64,000 bases of DNA from an uncultured Lachnospiraceae bacterium (lineage in GTDB: Bacteria > Bacillota > Clostridia > Lachnospirales > Lachnospiraceae): contig CAJUHH010000012.1 in the NCBI GenBank assembly GCA_910585965.1, positions 69,925 to 133,924 of the forward strand, in the 5' to 3' direction. Positions 59,782-64,000 of the stretch are shown here, piece after piece (position 1 is the first letter of the stretch; each line of letters begins with the position of its first letter). The notes beneath the pieces were generated by a model. That model ran no database searches. It was given only the letters and a program-made list of their open reading frames with translations, and was not told the origin of the DNA. A program made the position numbers and the translations under genes.

Positions 59782-62049
59782 TTACTCGAATACTATATCT
59801 TCTTCTGCCTTTGCATATACATCCAACTGATTCTCAATATCCAACTGATTAACCAGCCAGCCACGTGCCATACACATCTTGATAAAATCGTCAATACGAT
59901 TTACACCATTCATTTCCTTCAATGTCACAACTACTCCAAATTGAAGTGGTTCTTTTCTTCTCTGCAAACGCTCTTTGGTATTTATCTTAAGCCCCCAAAG
60001 ACCAGAAGCATATGCTTTCCTTGGTATTCTTCTTTCTTTAATCTCTTCACTAATATGCTTAATATTATCCCATTTCCGATACATTTTTCTCGCATCTTCT
60101 TCATAAAGGGTAATCAGCTTGTCTTCCGATTGTTGGTTATTATCTATTGGTTTTATTGTAGCTTTTTCATTTTCAATAACAACTCTACCAAAGTGTATGT
60201 CCATTTCAGTACTTGTATAATCAACACCTTGATTACGATCGCATTGAGGAAAATAGACTAAAGTTGCTCTTGCATAGAATGGATGTGCATTGTCTACAAC
60301 GGGTACTGGAAGATTATAAGTGTATGTCTCATATTCCTCAGATGCTCCAATCAAAATAAAACGTATCTCATCATCAGATGATTTCATAATGTCACTAATA
60401 TGTTTGGGAACGACACCATAACCGATACTATGTGAAACATCATCTTTCCTATTCCATCCAGCAGCAGCATCAATCAATAATGCTTTTGCAACCTCTCTAC
60501 TCAACCCCATAATGTGAATTAAATATGCAAGTTTTCTCGAAATCCACGGTGCTGCAAATGAAGTTCCGCTTACATATGCAGCTCCCATATCATCACGGCA
60601 TACCACCATTTTGTCCATATAACTGGAACCATCTCCGCCATAATAACTGATATCAGGCTTATGGAAAAACGATAATACAGGACCAACTCTAGTATAGGAT
60701 GCTGATTTTCCTCTAAAATCTACAGCATTGACTACCAAAGAATTAAGGGAATCTGCTGGTGAGCCAATTCTCATATTTTTTTTCGTTTCCCCTGCTGGGA
60801 CATTTGTCCCTGCGACAACGAAAATAACATCATGCTCACTCTGTATGCGATCAAGTTCTGCAGCCTCCGGAGAGATAAAACTAGGTTTGATTTCAAGTTT
60901 AGAACCCAATGATAAATTCCAGACTTTAATGTCTCTATTTGAAGCAACAATATTTCGTATCATTTTTAACACTGTAAATGAGCTGAATCCCTTATGTGTC
61001 GCAACACCAAAATGACGTACTCGAAATCTGCCACATCCATCCTCCAATGCCGGATTACCTTGCGGACCATCTACGATGATATAACTTACTTCTGTTCCAT
61101 GCTCGTAGTCTTTCGCTGTCAATGGAATATTCGGATCAAGCAAGTTTTCATATTCTACCCATTCATGAAAATACACCTTTTCATTAAATTGTGTATCAAT
61201 AACCCCTATCACAGGTTCGTTAGTCGGATGAGGTATCAAACTTTCTTCATTGCCAAATTCCCCCTTACTATCCAAAACTTCATCCCGCGTAAGTTGGGAA
61301 AAATCCGTAACGCTCATAGAAATCAGATACGAAGCATTATTATACAGCAGTTTCGCCTCATCCGGATTAAGCCTTAATGTAGTACCATCAATGATACGTT
61401 CATCAACAATATGAATCCCAAACTTTGACAACAATTTCTTTGTTTCAATCCCCGTCTGATAAATTGTTATAATAGACTCCTCTGTTATTTCTTCTGTAGC
61501 ACGATCAATATCAAATCTTTCAACGTAAAATCCGTCTACTACAGTATTTAAAACCTTGGATTTAGAAAATTCACTAAAACAGTCCGCTGGTGTCTCTGCT
61601 ATTTTTTCTATATCCTCGCTTGTAATATTTTCATTATAATATTTTTCAATAACGGATATTGTTTCTTCTAAAACTTCGATTGCTTTTCCAATCGCTTTAA
61701 GTGAAACATAATGCGTAAACACATGCTTTTGTACTTGTTTGCCATTCTCGTCGGGTTCCCAGATAAACTTAACTCCTCTAATAGATTCCGCAGGAGATTT
61801 ACTGTTCTCAGACAATAAAATCTTCACTCTATTACTCTTTGCAACAATATGTGTATAGTGTACGCTAACCAAAGCACCACTGATATCTGTATTTGTTTCC
61901 CAATACTGTAAAATTCTTTTTAACTGCTCAGATAATTCAACCAGATGTAACGAAGACACGCTTTTCCCCTTCGGAAGTTTCGGCGAACCTGGTCTGGAAG
62001 TATTAGGTCTTTGTTCAAATCTTCCTTTTAATTGTAAAACATTATTCAT
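59782..62049 (-). CDS. ietS: Subtilase-family serine protease, IetS-like
   Basis: 755 aa. A ~270-residue N-terminal region is followed by a subtilisin domain with the complete triad: D285 (I-G-V-I-D-T-Q), H317 (Y-E-H-G-T-E-V) and S497 (S-G-T-S-F-A-A-P), plus oxyanion N416 (A-G-T-N). There is no signal peptide, so it acts inside the cell. Paired with an AAA ATPase it matches the IetA/IetS arrangement, first described as a plasmid stability module and later as an anti-phage system. It overlaps ietA by 8 nt. The pair is clearly AT-rich relative to the t6A genes, suggesting transfer. Confidence 0.85.
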   Translation of the reverse strand: MNNVLQLKGRFEQRPNTSRPGSPKLPKGKSVSSLHLVELSEQLKRILQYWETNTDISGALVSVHYTHIVAKSNRVKILLSENSKSPAESIRGVKFIWEPDENGKQVQKHVFTHYVSLKAIGKAIEVLEETISVIEKYYNENITSEDIEKIAETPADCFSEFSKSKVLNTVVDGFYVERFDIDRATEEITEESIITIYQTGIETKKLLSKFGIHIVDERIIDGTTLRLNPDEAKLLYNNASYLISMSVTDFSQLTRDEVLDSKGEFGNEESLIPHPTNEPVIGVIDTQFNEKVYFHEWVEYENLLDPNIPLTAKDYEHGTEVSYIIVDGPQGNPALEDGCGRFRVRHFGVATHKGFSSFTVLKMIRNIVASNRDIKVWNLSLGSKLEIKPSFISPEAAELDRIQSEHDVIFVVAGTNVPAGETKKNMRIGSPADSLNSLVVNAVDFRGKSASYTRVGPVLSFFHKPDISYYGGDGSSYMDKMVVCRDDMGAAYVSGTSFAAPWISRKLAYLIHIMGLSREVAKALLIDAAAGWNRKDDVSHSIGYGVVPKHISDIMKSSDDEIRFILIGASEEYETYTYNLPVPVVDNAHPFYARATLVYFPQCDRNQGVDYTSTEMDIHFGRVVIENEKATIKPIDNNQQSEDKLITLYEEDARKMYRKWDNIKHISEEIKERRIPRKAYASGLWGLKINTKERLQRRKEPLQFGVVVTLKEMNGVNRIDDFIKMCMARGWLVNQLDIENQLDVYAKAEEDIVFE

Positions 62050-63091
62050 TCCTTACACCTTCTTTCAACTCTCTTGCAACACTGCTTTTCGATCTTCCAA
62101 CCAGTATTTCTATTTCCCTAACTGTAAATTTCTGGCTCTGAAGTTTTTTTAAATCTTCTGGTTTTTCATTACATACTGCATAATAAAGCCTTCTAAAATA
62201 ATCCATGCCATCATGTGGATTGCTAAATGCAATAGACGTTTTAATCAAATTTTTCAATTCACCCGGATATGGTATCTGTGGCATTAATTTCATTATTTTA
62301 CGGAATAAGCGAATATCTCTGTCCGCCAGTTTTAATTTATCAAGATATTGATCTAACATCTTCTCTGCAATTGAAAGAAGATCTTCCTGAGTATATCTAT
62401 CAAAATCAATTACCGAATCAAATCTTCTAATTAGCGCTTTATCAAAGAATTTATAAAGATTTGTTGTAGCAACTAAAACTATATTTTCATTCATACGGTC
62501 AACCCCCTTCAACATAGCAGAGGTTGCCCGCCCCATTTCTCGCAAATCATTCTGATTTGTTCGATCTAAAGCCAAAGCATCAATTTCATCAAACATAACA
62601 ATTACCTTATTCGGTTGAACGAAACTATTTATCTCCTTGAACAACATGGATAAATTCTTTTGTGTCTGTCCCAACTTACTATCAATCACTGCTGAAAAGT
62701 CCACCATGAAAATCTCTCTATTCAATATTCGTGCAAGTTGCTTAACTGCCTCCGTCTTTCCTGTTCCTGGTGCCCCTTGAAGCAAAAACTTATTAATTCC
62801 AATATGATGTTCAATTGCATTTACTACACCCAATAAATCACTGGTAATTACATCTGGCAATAACAGCATATCTTCCTTTCCCTCAATTTTTTCAAAAAAG
62901 GGGGAAGCATTCTCTGACAGCTGTGGAACGAACGTATTTACATTGGACAATAAAGACATAATATACTCTGAAAGCTGATAATCTCCAGAAGCATCAAATT
63001 CTTTAGCGATTTCATAAGCTTCATTCCGAAAGCCCGCATCATTCTTTTCCACATAATACTTTATTAAGCTTATCACATTTTTTTTCTTCAT
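62042..63091 (-). CDS. ietA: AAA+ ATPase, IetA-like
   Basis: 349 aa from the ATG at 63091, with AAGGAGAG before it. Walker A G-A-P-G-T-G-K-T (106-113), Walker B V-I-V-M-F-D-E-I-D, sensor V-A-T-T-N, and an arginine finger region L-I-R-R-F-D. In the known IetA/IetS pair the ATPase restrains or directs the protease. It is first in the two-gene operon behind a strong promoter with direct repeats. Confidence 0.85.
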   Translation of the reverse strand: MKKKNVISLIKYYVEKNDAGFRNEAYEIAKEFDASGDYQLSEYIMSLLSNVNTFVPQLSENASPFFEKIEGKEDMLLLPDVITSDLLGVVNAIEHHIGINKFLLQGAPGTGKTEAVKQLARILNREIFMVDFSAVIDSKLGQTQKNLSMLFKEINSFVQPNKVIVMFDEIDALALDRTNQNDLREMGRATSAMLKGVDRMNENIVLVATTNLYKFFDKALIRRFDSVIDFDRYTQEDLLSIAEKMLDQYLDKLKLADRDIRLFRKIMKLMPQIPYPGELKNLIKTSIAFSNPHDGMDYFRRLYYAVCNEKPEDLKKLQSQKFTVREIEILVGRSKSSVARELKEGVRNE

Positions 63092-63128
63092 GATACGCAC
63101 TCTCCTTCTCATTTTTTCTATGCTTTTA

Positions 63129-63167
63129 GTTATAACATATTGGGACACATTTGTCAATATTGGGACA
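63129..63167 (-). promoter_or_regulatory. ietAS promoter with two direct repeats
   Basis: Minus-strand TTGACA (63152-63157), 17 bp, TATAAC (63129-63134). ATATTGGGACA occurs on the plus strand at 63137-63147 and 63157-63167, exactly 20 bp apart, in the spacer and just upstream of the -35. A repressor binding both would silence the operon. Confidence 0.75.
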
Positions 63168-63187
63168 ATAAACGAAAAACAAACAAA

Positions 63188-63218
63188 ACCGCCGATATGG
63201 AAGTGTCGGCGGTTTTTA
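63188..63218. terminator. Bidirectional terminator between the Fic remnant and ietA
   Basis: Stem ACCGCCGA/TCGGCGGT with a 10-nt loop. It is followed by TTTTT on the plus strand and TTTTGTTTGTTTTT on the minus strand. Confidence 0.8.
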
Positions 63219-63247
63219 TAAAATATATTCCAAGGAATTTGCCGCTG

Positions 63248-63897
63248 TTATTCCACCTTCTTCTGGTGTCTCAATGTTACATTCTCAACAATCAAAGGGG
63301 GAATCCCCTCGAATTCAATATGAAACTGTGCAAGCCGGGTCATGATATGTTCCGTACTATTTCGATATTCCTCCAGCAACTGTTCCATTTTAGGCCGGCT
63401 CAAATATGGCTGCACTGGTTCATGTTTTCCGCCCATAATTCTGACAAAAACTCTTCTGCAAACACCTCGATCCTCCCGCTTATCCGCCAATACCAGATAA
63501 TGAATCTGCTTAATGATACCCTCCAATAAAGGCACTTGTTTTTTACCAAATCCCGCACAAGGCCAGAGTATTTCCTTCAATGGCATTGGAATTATAAGTA
63601 TACTCAATAATGAATTCCTCGGCCAAACGTTCCAATCCCCTTCGGTCAGCGGGCATCTGGTATCCAGTTCTCTTTTCTTCCTATCTATAGCTGTCAGCAA
63701 GCTTCCGTTGCCTTGAAACGTCCATCCGACGGTTTTCTTGCGTCTGCAAGAATCATCCAACTGCGCCCTTCGCGGATAACACCAGGAGCTTTGCCTTCCG
63801 CACATAATATGCGTACACGCCTATCTGAAATCCCCCACTTCTCTGACGCCTGTTTTACCGTCATATACATAAAAGTACACATCGCTGCCCAAAGCAT
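63248..63897 (-). pseudogene. Decayed Fic-family (AMPylase) gene with HTH N-terminus
   Basis: From the ATG near 63897 a helix-turn-helix start reads K-Q-A-S-E-K-W-G-I-S-D-R-R-V-R. A one-base loss near 63700 shifts the frame to L-L-T-A-I-D-R-K-K-R-E-L-D. In a third frame Y-T-Y-N-S-N-A-I-E-G-N-T-L appears, the usual Fic inhibitory-helix region, then an internal deletion and I-I-K-Q-I-H-Y-L-V-L-A-D-K-R-E-D-R-G-V. The active-site loop, normally H-P-F-x-D-G-N-G-R, is replaced by P-P-L-I-V-E-N-V and the frame ends. Clearly non-functional. Confidence 0.85.
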
Positions 63898-64000
63898 GAT
63901 ACCTCTTTTTCGGAATAATATCAATTTTATAGGAATATAAGAAGGCTAATTATATGTAAAAGTATGAGAATAAAGGATAATACCAGATTATCGGTAACAA
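63898..64000. other. Right edge, no feature seen
   Basis: AT-rich sequence upstream of the Fic remnant. No gene, repeat or clear promoter was recognised. Confidence 0.4.

Overview
The window looks like chromosome from an anaerobic Firmicute of the Lachnospiraceae/Clostridia type. The basis is gene content: several chemotaxis receptors, YesM/YesN-type sensors, rhamnose and sucrose uptake, FrmR- and ArsR-controlled metal pumps, Shine-Dalgarno sites of the AGGAGG type, and moderate GC. No species is claimed. I see no rRNA, tRNA, CRISPR array, transposase or prophage.

Layout. 1-4817 (minus): signalling operon with two receiver/HD-GYP proteins around a PAS histidine kinase, then CheR and the start of CheB. 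5020-6874 (plus): a short KdpD-like kinase and KdpE-like regulator. 6897-13389 (minus): metal homeostasis, with csoR-copA (copper) and arsR-HMA-zntA (zinc/cadmium/lead), each behind a readable promoter. 13873-16601 (minus): a chemoreceptor and a nucleotidyltransferase. 16923-21217: an AraC regulator and a YesM/YesN pair. 22169-33103: deoxyhexose uptake and catabolism (fucose-isomerase-like protein, RhaM, sugar ABC transporter, RhaA, RhaB, AraC regulator). 33079-38927 (minus): LacI, amylosucrase-like enzyme, PTS EIIBCA and HAD phosphatase behind a promoter flanked by two operators. 38978-50867: a DUF234 ATPase, MarR/MATE, Vsr, YbaK, an oxidoreductase, two chemoreceptors and a diguanylate cyclase. 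51171-55838: MerR, TetR, a second MATE pump, an XRE/AbrB regulator with a broken ABC ATPase, and an acyltransferase. 56086-58916 (minus): tsaC-tsaD-tsaE-tsaB, the full t6A gene set. 59087-64000 (minus): a GNAT enzyme, an AT-rich IetA/IetS ATPase-subtilase pair and a decayed Fic gene.

The most unusual content is not protein coding. Four copies of a 343-420 bp giant palindrome (10393-10791, 13444-13863, 21321-21688, 21801-22143) share a hairpin-rich core, exactly 171 bp long in three copies. The core is flanked by arms that differ strongly between copies yet stay almost perfectly complementary within each copy. Three copies sit just downstream of minus-strand genes, and arm mismatches mostly become G-U pairs in a minus-strand transcript. 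I do not recognise the element. A second family of roughly 150-bp hairpin repeats lies in the csoR-copA gap and at the fucose-isomerase start, with a likely remnant between palindromes 3 and 4.

Three otherwise intact genes (YesN-type regulator, fucose-isomerase-like gene, PTS EIIBCA) each carry a single in-frame TAG. They are listed as pseudogenes over their full span.
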